Assembly (NCBI GenBank): GCA_020847425.1
Contig: JADLCC010000130.1
Span: forward strand, 1-43,257
Length of the DNA: 43,257 nucleotides
Source: Saprospiraceae bacterium
GTDB lineage: Bacteria > Bacteroidota > Bacteroidia > Chitinophagales > Saprospiraceae
Reading direction: 5' to 3'
This document shows positions 19,085 through 27,158 of the stretch, one piece after another. Position 1 is the first letter of the stretch, and every line of letters starts with the position of its first letter. The position numbers and the translations under genes are program-made. Under the pieces are notes generated by a model. It did not search any database. It was not told the DNA's origin and saw only the letters and a list, made by a program, of their open reading frames with translations.

Positions 19085-20479
19085 GGATTGATAACGGAAT
19101 AAACGTTTTTCCTTCACTAAACGCGCCACTTCAAGCGGCACTTTTTCTTCCCATCCCGATTTTCCCTGTTGAATTATTTCCAAAACTTCTTTGTGGTAAA
19201 TTCCCAGAATATCGGGGTTAAAGTGTTGGATATCAACAATGTTCTTGTTTTCGAGCAGGTAGTCGTACAAAAAATGAATATTAGCTGGCACCGGCAGATT
19301 TTGCGCGGTGATCAGTGTTTGGCTGCCCTGATCCCTGGCCGGATAGATATAAAAACGAACATTGCGCAGGAATAGTTCGCCGAATGCACCGAGCAGGTTG
19401 TCGGGGTTGTGTTCGCAGGTTTCCCGGACGATATTCCCGAGTTTGCGTACACCCATCACCAAACCGATACGCTGCACTTTGTAGTCGCTAAAATAGGCAA
19501 TTAGTTTCTTCTGTTGTATACAATTGGAGATAATCACCGTTTGCTGCAGCGCGCAGAGCATCTCAGCACGGTCCATAAAATCGCGTTCGTCGAGCGCGCC
19601 GCCTGCGCGGAGATTGTCGAGCGATATTTCTGTCAGAAAAAAACTTTTTTCAGGCTGCACATCCGGCTCGGCCTGAAATTGCGCGTAAGCATTCCTGGTC
19701 ATGTCCTGTTGCACCAAAGTGATCGGGCGGTAGCTGCCGCGTGCGATCAGAATGGATTTTTTGTACAAAAACTCGCCGGCGTGCAGGCTGCGGCCGTCGG
19801 GGCCGAAAATGGCCACATCCGTCAGCCCGTTTTTGACCATCCAGAGCGTGATAAGCCGGTTGTCCAGGTGCTGAAAATCAGGTCCTTCGAGCCGGATCAT
19901 GTCGATGGCGATGCGCCCGTGCAGGTTGTCCAGCAGCGATTGTATCAGCACTTCCGGTTCCTGGTGAAACCGGTGACAGGCGTACAACATATTGACGCCG
20001 AGAATTCCGACCGCCTGCTGCTGGAGCCGGTTGTCGTTGTCGAGCAGCCGTACATGCAGCACCAGGTCATTGGGCGCCGTGTGGGCTTTTAACTGGAAAC
20101 GAAGCCCCAGCCAGCCGTCGCCTTTGATGGTTTTTTGAAAATTAATGGCCGCCACAGTATCGGCAAAAGCAAAAAATGTCTGGTCGGGGCGCAGGGTCCG
20201 CAGGCGGTTTTCCATCAACGCATACTCGTGGTCGAGCATTTTGTACAGGCGCGATTCGCAGACATAGCGACCGCTGCCTTTGTCCTCCGTTCCGTAAATT
20301 TCGTCCGACACCGTTTTGTCGTAAGCACTCATCGTTTTGGCGATCGTGCCGGCCGCCGCGCCCACCTGGAAAAAGTGCCGCGCTACTTCCTGGCCTGCGC
20401 CAATCTCGGCGAACGCCCCGTATATCTGGTCGTCGAGGTTGATTTCTAATGCTTTTTGCTCGGTTTCGAGAACTCTCAT
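19073..20479 (-). CDS. Conserved Bacteroidota protein of unknown function (468 aa)
   Basis: A soluble protein of 468 residues without signal peptide. The N-terminal segment (about 15-65) is striking: YGAFAEIGAGQEVARHFF, then GTIAKTMSAYDK and SDEIYG. I recall this as the hallmark of a family very widespread in Bacteroidota that databases label variously (even as nicotinate-nucleotide adenylyltransferase or TonB-dependent receptor). The HxGH motif of adenylyltransferases and any beta-barrel pattern are absent, so I do not adopt either label. Other conserved-looking stretches are LGILGVNMLYA, DNRLITLWMVKNGLTDVAIFGPDGR and HFNPDILGIYHKEVL. The ATG at 20479 touches heptad element E9, and repeat 19063-19084 encodes the end (SGS*). 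Confidence 0.75.
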   Translation of the reverse strand: MRVLETEQKALEINLDDQIYGAFAEIGAGQEVARHFFQVGAAAGTIAKTMSAYDKTVSDEIYGTEDKGSGRYVCESRLYKMLDHEYALMENRLRTLRPDQTFFAFADTVAAINFQKTIKGDGWLGLRFQLKAHTAPNDLVLHVRLLDNDNRLQQQAVGILGVNMLYACHRFHQEPEVLIQSLLDNLHGRIAIDMIRLEGPDFQHLDNRLITLWMVKNGLTDVAIFGPDGRSLHAGEFLYKKSILIARGSYRPITLVQQDMTRNAYAQFQAEPDVQPEKSFFLTEISLDNLRAGGALDERDFMDRAEMLCALQQTVIISNCIQQKKLIAYFSDYKVQRIGLVMGVRKLGNIVRETCEHNPDNLLGAFGELFLRNVRFYIYPARDQGSQTLITAQNLPVPANIHFLYDYLLENKNIVDIQHFNPDILGIYHKEVLEIIQQGKSGWEEKVPLEVARLVKEKRLFRYQSSGS

Positions 20480-20743
20480 TGTGAGTTGTGAATCGTGAGT
20501 CGTGAGTTGTGAGTTTGGATCCCTTCTGGCTTTCGTTTATAGTTTTATTTTGGGTGTTTCAGGCCGGTAATTGAGCGAGTAAATGCTTTTTAAAATATTG
20601 AATATCAATACTTTAGTGCAAAAAAATTACATTTTAAGAAATTGAAAAATCCAAACTTCACACAAACCCCAAGGGCGAGCGTCTCTCACTGCTCACCCTC
20701 TCACCTCTCACTTTTTATTAGCCTCTCACCTCTCACTTCTAAC
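20479..20743. repeat. Composite heptad element E9
   Basis: Left arm 20479-20513 is five heptads of TTGTGAG/TCGTGAG type. It continues into GTTTGGAT (20512-20519), which pairs with ATCCAAAC (20649-20656). Enclosed is the AT-rich module shared with E1: 20539-20573 resembles 3368-3401, and TTGAATATCAA is at 20598-20608. The right side 20683-20743 is a different class (CTCACCT/CTCACTT) on the - strand and ends against the thrB stop. The two sides therefore use different unit families, so the element looks like a fusion of two. Confidence 0.75.
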
Positions 20744-21668
20744 AAATCGTTGCTCCTTCTTGGTTGATCGGAGAGAGGAAAATGTCGCTTTCAATGTTAT
20801 GCTGTGCAAATGCCCGTTGCATTTCCAGTCCGGCCGTTTCGGCGGCAAGGCTGTTGGCGCAAAGCGCAAAAACTGACGGACCTGAACCGGAAATACTACA
20901 TCCAAGCACACCTGCCTGAGCCAGTGCGGCAGATTTGACGTCGTAAAAACCCGGGATCAGCGCAGCGCGTTGCGGTTCGATAATATCGTCGCGGAGGCTG
21001 CGGCCGATGAGGGCAATATCGCTGTTGTACAAACCCACGATAAAACCGCCCACATTGGCGCTCTGGGAAATATATTGTTTAAGTGATACGTCAGGTTTGA
21101 GAATGGCGCGGGCTTCCTTGGTCAGTATTTCCACTTTTGGGTACACCACCGTCACGTATAAACCCTTGGGAACGTGCAACCTGTGTACATCGAGGGTAGC
21201 GCTGTCGCGGATCAGCACGATACCTCCGATGAGTGAGGGCGCCACATTGTCGGCGTGGTAACTGCCCGAAGCCAATTGTTCGCCCAGACAGGCAAAGTGC
21301 AGCAATTCTCGTTTGCTCATGCCGGTGCGAAGCAGTTCGCTGACAGCCAGTACGGCAGCCACTGCACTGGCGGCACTGCTGCCCAGTCCGCTGCCGAAAG
21401 GCATTTTTTTGTGGATTTCCAGTTCGATACCCCGGCCTGTTTCACCCAGGTGTTCGAGCAGGCTTCGCGCGGCCACACCTGCGGTATTTTTTTCCACCTC
21501 GCTGGATAGCCGCCCGCCGTGTCCGGTTATTTTGGTGATGCGCAGCCCGGGTGTTTCACTTTTTCGGGCAACTACTTCGTCGCCGGGTCGTTCGAGGCAC
21601 AGGCCCATGATATCGAATCCCACGCCCACGTTACCGATGCTGGCCGGCGCAAATGCTTTGATTCCCAA
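20739..21668 (-). CDS. thrB: Homoserine kinase
   Basis: A 309-residue GHMP kinase that phosphorylates homoserine in threonine synthesis. The ATP-binding GHMP motif PFGSGLGSSAAS is at residues 90-101, the N-terminal PASIGNVGVGFDIMG at 8-22 is typical of ThrB, and the C-terminal glycine-rich GCSISGSGPSVFAL is the third motif. ATG at 21668 gives a standard start. In many Bacteroidota thrB lies between thrA and thrC; here neither neighbour is present and the gene is bracketed by repeats E9 and E10. The stop TAG (20739-20741) abuts the E9 array. Confidence 0.92.
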   Translation of the reverse strand: MGIKAFAPASIGNVGVGFDIMGLCLERPGDEVVARKSETPGLRITKITGHGGRLSSEVEKNTAGVAARSLLEHLGETGRGIELEIHKKMPFGSGLGSSAASAVAAVLAVSELLRTGMSKRELLHFACLGEQLASGSYHADNVAPSLIGGIVLIRDSATLDVHRLHVPKGLYVTVVYPKVEILTKEARAILKPDVSLKQYISQSANVGGFIVGLYNSDIALIGRSLRDDIIEPQRAALIPGFYDVKSAALAQAGVLGCSISGSGPSVFALCANSLAAETAGLEMQRAFAQHNIESDIFLSPINQEGATIC

Positions 21669-21723
21669 TGTGTCAGATGTTGTTGGTGATGTGATGCTGT
21701 TTTGGAGCGGCGCAAAGATATAA

Positions 21724-21896
21724 GATAGAGGTGAGAAGATAGAGGTGAGAAGTGAGAAGCGAGAGTCCGTAGAGTGCGCCGCTTCGTATTCGGCATTTTC
21801 AGAACGAAGCGGCGCACTCTACGGACTCTCACTTCTCGCTTCTCACTTCTCACCTCTATCTTCTCACTTCTCACCTCTCACTTCTCACCTCTATTC
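21724..21896. repeat. Heptad element E10, long hairpin
   Basis: Left arm 21724-21765 is six perfect heptads (GATAGAG, GTGAGAA, GATAGAG, GTGAGAA, GTGAGAA, GCGAGAG). The core 21766-21787 (starting TCCGTAGAGTGCGCCGCTTC) pairs perfectly with 21804-21825 around a 16-nt loop. The right arm 21826-21896 is about ten inverted heptads. Aligned with the left arm, the right arm carries exactly one extra heptad next to the core. The left side is upstream of thrB; the stop codon of the 477-residue gene (21871-21873) lies inside the right arm. Confidence 0.92.
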
Positions 21897-23304
21897 TTTC
21901 AAGCAGCCATTTTTTTGAAACGATATTCGGCATTTCCTGGAGCCGTTTTTTAAATTTTTCGACAGCCTGCGGATTGGAAGTATTCAGCGTGGACAGTTTT
22001 TTTAAATAAATCAGAAAGTTGTTATACTCTCGCTTTAAACCCTTGGAAATCACTTTGTTACGGCGCAGATATATTTTAAAACTGTCGATGAGCGAATCCA
22101 TGGCGAGGTACTCGTCCGACTCGTAGTAGGTGCGCAGGAGCACCAGTTTGGAGCCGAGTGCGTACACGATATCGCTGTATTCCACATCGCGCAGGAGTTC
22201 GATTACCTTGTCGTACTTTTTCTGGTGGGAATACAGGTTGGCGAGGTTGAAACTTCGGGCATTTTCGCGGATATTGGAAGGCAGGTACGGCGCATAATCA
22301 CGGATAAATGTTTCCACCCAGTCGAATTCATTCACCCGCAGGCCGATGGTGACGGTATTTTTAAAAACACCTTCCGAAATCTGGCCGTTTTCCAGCAGAA
22401 TACCCCACTGAATCGTGTCTTTGATAAGGTTAAAAAAAACGGAATAGTACTCGGTGCGGCCCTGGTTGATTTTGAGGGCGCAGTAGTTTTGGGCGGTTTG
22501 GTAACATTCCCGCAGGTCTTCTTCGGGCAAATCATTGGCAAATTGCTCCAGTTCGGACACCAGTTTCCTGAAATGTTCCTCCTGCTCCGGTTCGGTAAAA
22601 CAGGCGATCATTTTCTGGTAAACCCTGATTATGGGTACATCGGCAAATTTGCTGCCGTTGATGTACTCCCAAAACCCCGGAATGACCTCCAGTACCTGAT
22701 CGGTGGCCCGGAAGCCGCGGTAGTGCAGCCAGCCGACGTAAAATTTCAGTTTTTGAACGATGTAAAAGCACTCCAGGTAGTGATCGGCGGGCAACAGGCG
22801 ATCCATATACCCTGCCGTGGAGACCGTTTTGGAGGCCTGGTTGAAGTTTTGCACATGCTTCCTGAACTGCGCATAGTAATACTGTGAGGATTTTCCGAGC
22901 GATGCGTCGATGTATTTGTCGATCTGGCGCTCGACGCCCGCCTGGTGTTTTTTCAGTTCCTGTTTCCCGAGTAGTTGGTGCATATCGAGCGCTTCTGACA
23001 GCGGGTCCTGTTGCCGGGCTTCGGCCACCATGAATTGCAGGGTCAACTGCGTCAGGTCGGAGGCGAGCCGGCGCAGTTGCAGTTCGTCCGGCGGAATACC
23101 GGGAAAAAGTTGTTGCCAGATGCGTTGTTTGTCAAAATCGGCAACATTACCGGTTCCTTTTCGAAGGCTCTCATTGATGATTTCAAACAGCCGGGTGGCA
23201 TCGGGCTGGTCGTTGAGGTAGGGCGACAGCAGGTATTTGCGGAACCGGTTGAGTTCGGGTTTGGAAAATGTCTGTAGGAGTGTAATCAGTTTTTCACTGA
23301 ACAT
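21871..23304 (-). CDS. Helical repeat-like protein of unknown function (477 aa)
   Basis: A soluble, largely alpha-helical protein without signal peptide. It opens with FSEKLITLLQTFSKPELNRFRKYLLSPYLN and continues as paired helices with a spacing like TPR/HAT repeats (for example NIRENARSFNLANLYSHQKKYDKVIELL at about 345-372). No enzyme motif is seen. I recall proteins of this kind in Saprospiria and Chitinophagia without assigned function. The ATG at 23304 is preceded by a possible promoter at 23363-23392. The last seven residues (IEVRSER) and the TGA are encoded by heptad element E10, so the natural C-terminus has probably been replaced. Confidence 0.75.
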   Translation of the reverse strand: MFSEKLITLLQTFSKPELNRFRKYLLSPYLNDQPDATRLFEIINESLRKGTGNVADFDKQRIWQQLFPGIPPDELQLRRLASDLTQLTLQFMVAEARQQDPLSEALDMHQLLGKQELKKHQAGVERQIDKYIDASLGKSSQYYYAQFRKHVQNFNQASKTVSTAGYMDRLLPADHYLECFYIVQKLKFYVGWLHYRGFRATDQVLEVIPGFWEYINGSKFADVPIIRVYQKMIACFTEPEQEEHFRKLVSELEQFANDLPEEDLRECYQTAQNYCALKINQGRTEYYSVFFNLIKDTIQWGILLENGQISEGVFKNTVTIGLRVNEFDWVETFIRDYAPYLPSNIRENARSFNLANLYSHQKKYDKVIELLRDVEYSDIVYALGSKLVLLRTYYESDEYLAMDSLIDSFKIYLRRNKVISKGLKREYNNFLIYLKKLSTLNTSNPQAVEKFKKRLQEMPNIVSKKWLLERIEVRSER

Positions 23305-23362
23305 AAGAATACAGCCTGGTCATTTTATTTTAACACAAAATGATGAAAATCAGTTTTTTAGA

Positions 23363-23392
23363 CAAAAAGTACAACTTTTTTTTGTCCGACAA
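23363..23392 (-). promoter_or_regulatory. Possible promoter of the 477-residue gene
   Basis: On the - strand, TTG (23392-23390), 18 nt, then TACTTTTTG (23371-23363), one base longer than TAnnTTTG. It overlaps an inverted repeat (ACAAAAAGT/ACTTTTTTTTGT) that could be an operator. Weak on its own. Confidence 0.35.
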
Positions 23393-23505
23393 GTTATGGA
23401 AAATGTATTTGAATAACGCCGAAAAATAACGAACCTTTGTATGCTGAGAAACTATGACAGAAGAACCCAACGTGAAGTGGATAATTTCCTGTCTTATTCA
23501 AAACA

Positions 23506-25830
23506 ATGGAGCGGATGCATAACCACCATAGAAGTCGATTTGTAACATGCTTCTTTTTGCTGTCGCTGATCCAGTTATGGGTTGGCAACACACTCCATGC
23601 CCAGTGCGAACGTGTCGGCTGGGTCGCCAGCGTAACGCCTGGTTGCGGTGTCAAAATCATTGACCTCGACAATGGTCAGATCCTGCGGGCTTTTGAAGGC
23701 GCTGCAACGCTGACCGGTGGACAAACGATCCGTTTTACCAGCGTGCCGGCAACGCTACCAGAGGGTTGTTTTTCAGAAGGATACCCGGTTGTTGCTTTAA
23801 GTTGTTTGTCGGATACTCTGCCGTGTGCCGCCCAGTTTGGCTATTTCGTCAGCATGCAGCATGCTTTTGTGTTGAATTTTGAAGCCAATGTATACGATGC
23901 TTCCGTGCAGGAATGCCAATGGGATTTTGGCGACGGACAAAGCGCCACCGGAAATAATGTGCAGCATCAGTTCCCGGAAGAAGGCGTTTACAATGTATGC
24001 CTGACGGTGAGCGATGCGTACGGCTGTCATGCTGAAATTTGTAAGGAAGTGACTGTCAGCACCCAAAACCCGAATGATTGCGGGTACACCATAGACGTGA
24101 CGGCAGTGCGCACCGATTTGTATGGAAAACTGTACCAGATCGAGCCTAATCCTGACTTGATTATCAGCTCCGTAGAATGGTATACGAGTAAATCCAACCA
24201 GGTTTTATCTTATGAGCCGGTGTTGTCCGCGCAGTTGCCGGGTTATGGCGATTACCTGATTTGCGCGCAGTACCAGGTGAAAAATACAGTAACGGGCGAT
24301 TCCTGCACAACCACCCGTTGCCAGCCGCTGATTGTTGCCGAAGCGGGCTGTAGAAACCCGGTGATGGATGCAGTGGCGACGATCTGTCCGCCGGTTTTTG
24401 CGCCGGTTTGCGGTTGCGACGGCATTACTTATGCCAATGAGTGTGAAGCCCAGGGTTCGGGCCTGTCCGTCTGGTGGGCCGGCACCTGTGCGGAAGCGAT
24501 GGGGACTTGCTCGCTCGATATGGAAACAAGTGTTGTTTCAGGCAACCCGGAAATTGGTTACACGGTGCGTTTTGCACGCGTTTCCAGCGATGATTTTGCG
24601 TATATCCAACTGGATTTTGGCGACGATACGCCCCTTTGGGAGGGCACGCAGTTTGATACACTCGAGCACACTTACCCTGCCGGTGGTATTTACAAAACCA
24701 ATTTGAGCGGCTGGATCAACAACAACTGTGTTTCGTCAGTTACGCAACTCGTTTTCACCGATGCGTACAGCATGAATGTGGAAAATATGCCCGGCGGCAC
24801 AGACTATGTAATGCCCGGCGACGCGAATGGCGACCGCGAGGCCAATGTGTATGATTTGCTGAATATCGGCATCGGGCACTACTCGGCCGGCGCCCCGCGC
24901 CCCAATGCCACTTCTGAATGGGCGCCTCAATTTGCACCGGCATGGCCGCAAAGCGTGGCGCAAACGGTGAACTACAAACACCTCGACTGTGACGGCAATG
25001 GCGCCGTCAATGCGCTCGATGCTGATGTGATTCTGGAGCATTACGTACCCATCGATACCACACAAATTCTTTCCACCGCCGCTGCGCCGCCGCTTTGGGT
25101 GTCGTTTCCGATGGATACGATTTATATGGATACGGATAATCCGCAGTCGCTGGAAATCACGGCCGACCTGATGCTCGGCACGCCGGTTCAACCGGCTTTG
25201 GGGCTTTACGGTCTGGCTTTTGCCCTGCGTTACCCTGAATTTGTCGACCACAACCTGTCGGCTAATTACGACGGTACCTCCATGTTCGGCATCAACCACA
25301 TGCTCTGGTTACCGAAAGATAATCACAGCCGCCGTCAACTGGATATCGGCCTGACCCGCACCAACGGGCAAGCGGTAAATGGTTATGGCCGGATTGCACA
25401 ACTGACTTTTCGCTCCGATTTTATCATCATTATTGATGTAGCCGACCGTACCGACCAGAACACGATTCCTTTCCATATCGGCGCGGCCGGTTTGGTGGCC
25501 GTCGATGCGCAGGGAAATGAAAAACTGATCTCTGTGAAGCAGGATACCTTGTGGATCAAACTAACGGGCACTTCTTCCACCCGTAACCTTAAATTGGATA
25601 AACTGATCACGGTTTATCCCAATCCGACGGATGGTTTTGCAATGATCCAGAGCAAATTCCTCGATATGCAGCAAATAGAGGTTGTGAATGTCCTCGGTCA
25701 GGTAGTTCATACCCAACAAAGCGATGGTTTGACAGCGCGTGTCGATGCACACAACTGGCCCAAAGGGGTGTATACCTTGCGTATTCGGGCCAAACAGGGT
25801 GTGGTGGAAAAGAGGTTGGTGGTGAGATAA
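23506..25830 (+). CDS. Secreted PKD/Kazal/dockerin protein with T9SS sorting domain
   Basis: A 774-residue secreted protein with signal peptide (residues about 10-33, ending LHAQ). Domains: PKD (about 120-185, WDFGDGQSATG); a Kazal-type protease-inhibitor fold (about 295-325, VCGCDGITYANEC); a second PKD-like domain (about 345-415, LDFGDDTP); a dockerin-like pair of calcium loops (DANGDREANVYDLLNIG at about 439-456 and DCDGNGAVNALDADVIL at about 494-511); a cohesin-like beta domain (about 545-680); and a T9SS C-terminal sorting domain (about 690-774, VYPNPTDG to KRLVVR). Dockerin and cohesin-like folds in one chain suggest self- or partner-assembly at the surface. ATG at 23515 is an alternative start. 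Element E11 begins right after the stop. Confidence 0.85.
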   Translation: MERMHNHHRSRFVTCFFLLSLIQLWVGNTLHAQCERVGWVASVTPGCGVKIIDLDNGQILRAFEGAATLTGGQTIRFTSVPATLPEGCFSEGYPVVALSCLSDTLPCAAQFGYFVSMQHAFVLNFEANVYDASVQECQWDFGDGQSATGNNVQHQFPEEGVYNVCLTVSDAYGCHAEICKEVTVSTQNPNDCGYTIDVTAVRTDLYGKLYQIEPNPDLIISSVEWYTSKSNQVLSYEPVLSAQLPGYGDYLICAQYQVKNTVTGDSCTTTRCQPLIVAEAGCRNPVMDAVATICPPVFAPVCGCDGITYANECEAQGSGLSVWWAGTCAEAMGTCSLDMETSVVSGNPEIGYTVRFARVSSDDFAYIQLDFGDDTPLWEGTQFDTLEHTYPAGGIYKTNLSGWINNNCVSSVTQLVFTDAYSMNVENMPGGTDYVMPGDANGDREANVYDLLNIGIGHYSAGAPRPNATSEWAPQFAPAWPQSVAQTVNYKHLDCDGNGAVNALDADVILEHYVPIDTTQILSTAAAPPLWVSFPMDTIYMDTDNPQSLEITADLMLGTPVQPALGLYGLAFALRYPEFVDHNLSANYDGTSMFGINHMLWLPKDNHSRRQLDIGLTRTNGQAVNGYGRIAQLTFRSDFIIIIDVADRTDQNTIPFHIGAAGLVAVDAQGNEKLISVKQDTLWIKLTGTSSTRNLKLDKLITVYPNPTDGFAMIQSKFLDMQQIEVVNVLGQVVHTQQSDGLTARVDAHNWPKGVYTLRIRAKQGVVEKRLVVR

Positions 25831-25833
25831 ATG

Positions 25834-25948
25834 TGTTTTGGTGTTTTGGTATTTTAGTGTTTTAGGCTGGTAATGCCCGGCATATATTTATATCCGGAGA
25901 GCATTGCACCCTCTAAAACACCAAAACACTAAAATACCAAAACACTCA
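25834..25948. repeat. Octamer element E11 (TGTTTTGG class)
   Basis: The left arm 25834-25865 is four 8-nt units (TGTTTTGG, TGTTTTGG, TATTTTAG, TGTTTTAG). The core has GGTAATGC/GCATTGC and CCGG pairs around an AT-rich loop (25866-25912). The right arm 25913-25944 is four inverted octamers whose order differs (reverse complement: TGTTTTGG, TATTTTAG, TGTTTTGG, TGTTTTAG). It separates two convergent genes; the capA-like stop (25946-25948) follows the last unit. Confidence 0.88.
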
Positions 25949-27070
25949 CCTGACCTCCGGCCATCCCAGCCTTTTCCTTACCCCGCTTGCAAATTTCAGC
26001 ATTGCTGCCCGGCTGGCGGGATTCATTCCATTAAAATATTCAGGATTGCGCTCCAGCATACTGACCGGAAGGGTGTGGTAAGTCGATTTTCCTGATGCTG
26101 ATTTATGGATGTAGCGCCAGATTGGTACGATGCCCTGCCGGCCGACCCGCACTTCGGGCGAGCCTTTTTTCTTCAGTAAATCTACCTGAAACAGGATGCC
26201 GCCGTCGGTATTGGGCTGTTTCTGATTGGAAATAAAATTGCCCAGCGAATACACCACGATGGCTTCTTTGGTGGAGCCGTCCGGCATTTTAACCCGTTCA
26301 TTTTTAATGGGTTGTACCACATGTGGATGCATGCCGATCACCATATCGGCGCCATTGCGGATCAAAAAACGCGCCAGGCGCTGCTGGTCTTTGTTCTCAT
26401 TCAACTGATACTCGATGCCCCAGTGCATCACGGCGATAATGAAATGTGGTTTGCGGGCTACAGCCTCCTGCAAATCGGCTTTCATCTGAACCGTATCGAT
26501 CAGGTTCACAACTGTAGGCGCTTCCGTCGGCACGCCGTTGGTGTCATAGGTATAATTGACTATGGCGATTTTAAACCCGTTTTTATACACCATCAAGGGG
26601 TAAAAAGCATCGCGGTCGCGCCTGTTTTTGAAGGTGCCGGTTTGTAAAAAACCGAGGTCGCGCACAGTCTGAATGGTGTGGGTGACACCCAGTGCATGCG
26701 CGTCGTTGGAGTGGTTGTTGGCGGTTACAAGCAGGTCGAACCCGGCTTCCTTGAGCGCGCCTGCCAGGTCGTCGGGGCTGCGGAACATCGGGTAACCCGT
26801 ATATGGCGCTTTGCCGGGCAGGGTCAGTTCCAGGTTACCGATGGCGATGTCGGCGCGCTCCAGAACGGGTTTGATGTATTGGAAACAGGGCGCATAGTTG
26901 TATTTTTTATTTTTCACCACTTCCGCACTCTGTATCTGGGGCGCGTGGCCCATGATGTCGCCGGCAAAAATCAGGCGCAGGGTATCGGTTTGGGCGCTTG
27001 CATGCGCACAGGCGAGCCAATACATGGCGCCTGCCAACAGGATGCGAAAGAGACTCTTTTGCTTGAGCAT
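25946..27070 (-). CDS. CapA-family (poly-gamma-glutamate synthesis type) metallophosphatase-like protein
   Basis: A 374-residue exported protein: signal peptide 1-27 (ending ASAQ), then the CapA domain with its motif set: FAGDIMGH (35-42), GNLEL (79-83), ANNHSND (117-123), HWGIEY, MHPHVVQP and YSLGNFISNQ. The fold is that of calcineurin-like metallophosphatases with family-specific residues. CapA proteins are linked to poly-gamma-glutamate or capsule metabolism, but lone CapA-like genes are common and often of unknown role; no pgs/cap partners are seen here. It is downstream of nadA on the same strand but separated by a strong hairpin. Confidence 0.85.
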   Translation of the reverse strand: MLKQKSLFRILLAGAMYWLACAHASAQTDTLRLIFAGDIMGHAPQIQSAEVVKNKKYNYAPCFQYIKPVLERADIAIGNLELTLPGKAPYTGYPMFRSPDDLAGALKEAGFDLLVTANNHSNDAHALGVTHTIQTVRDLGFLQTGTFKNRRDRDAFYPLMVYKNGFKIAIVNYTYDTNGVPTEAPTVVNLIDTVQMKADLQEAVARKPHFIIAVMHWGIEYQLNENKDQQRLARFLIRNGADMVIGMHPHVVQPIKNERVKMPDGSTKEAIVVYSLGNFISNQKQPNTDGGILFQVDLLKKKGSPEVRVGRQGIVPIWRYIHKSASGKSTYHTLPVSMLERNPEYFNGMNPASRAAMLKFASGVRKRLGWPEVR

Positions 27071-27100
27071 TATGGACTGAATGTCGAGTTTGTGTAATGT

Positions 27101-27151
27101 GCCGGCTGTTTTATCTGCCGTTTGTAGTATCCGGCAGATAAAGCAGCCGGT
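27101..27151 (-). terminator. Strong hairpin behind nadA
   Basis: A stem of about 19 bp, 27101-27120 with 27132-27151 (CCGGCTGTTTTATCTGCCG and near-complement, one G-U or mismatch), and an 11-nt loop. It lies 8 nt beyond the nadA stop. There is no U-run, so it may act by RNA stabilisation or as a repeat. One arm recurs at 19063-19084. Confidence 0.6.
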
Positions 27152-27158
27152 ACGGGAT

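Noticed and set aside
19073-20479. Annotation as nicotinate-nucleotide adenylyltransferase
   Set aside because: The nucleotidyltransferase HxGH and ISSTxxR motifs are absent.
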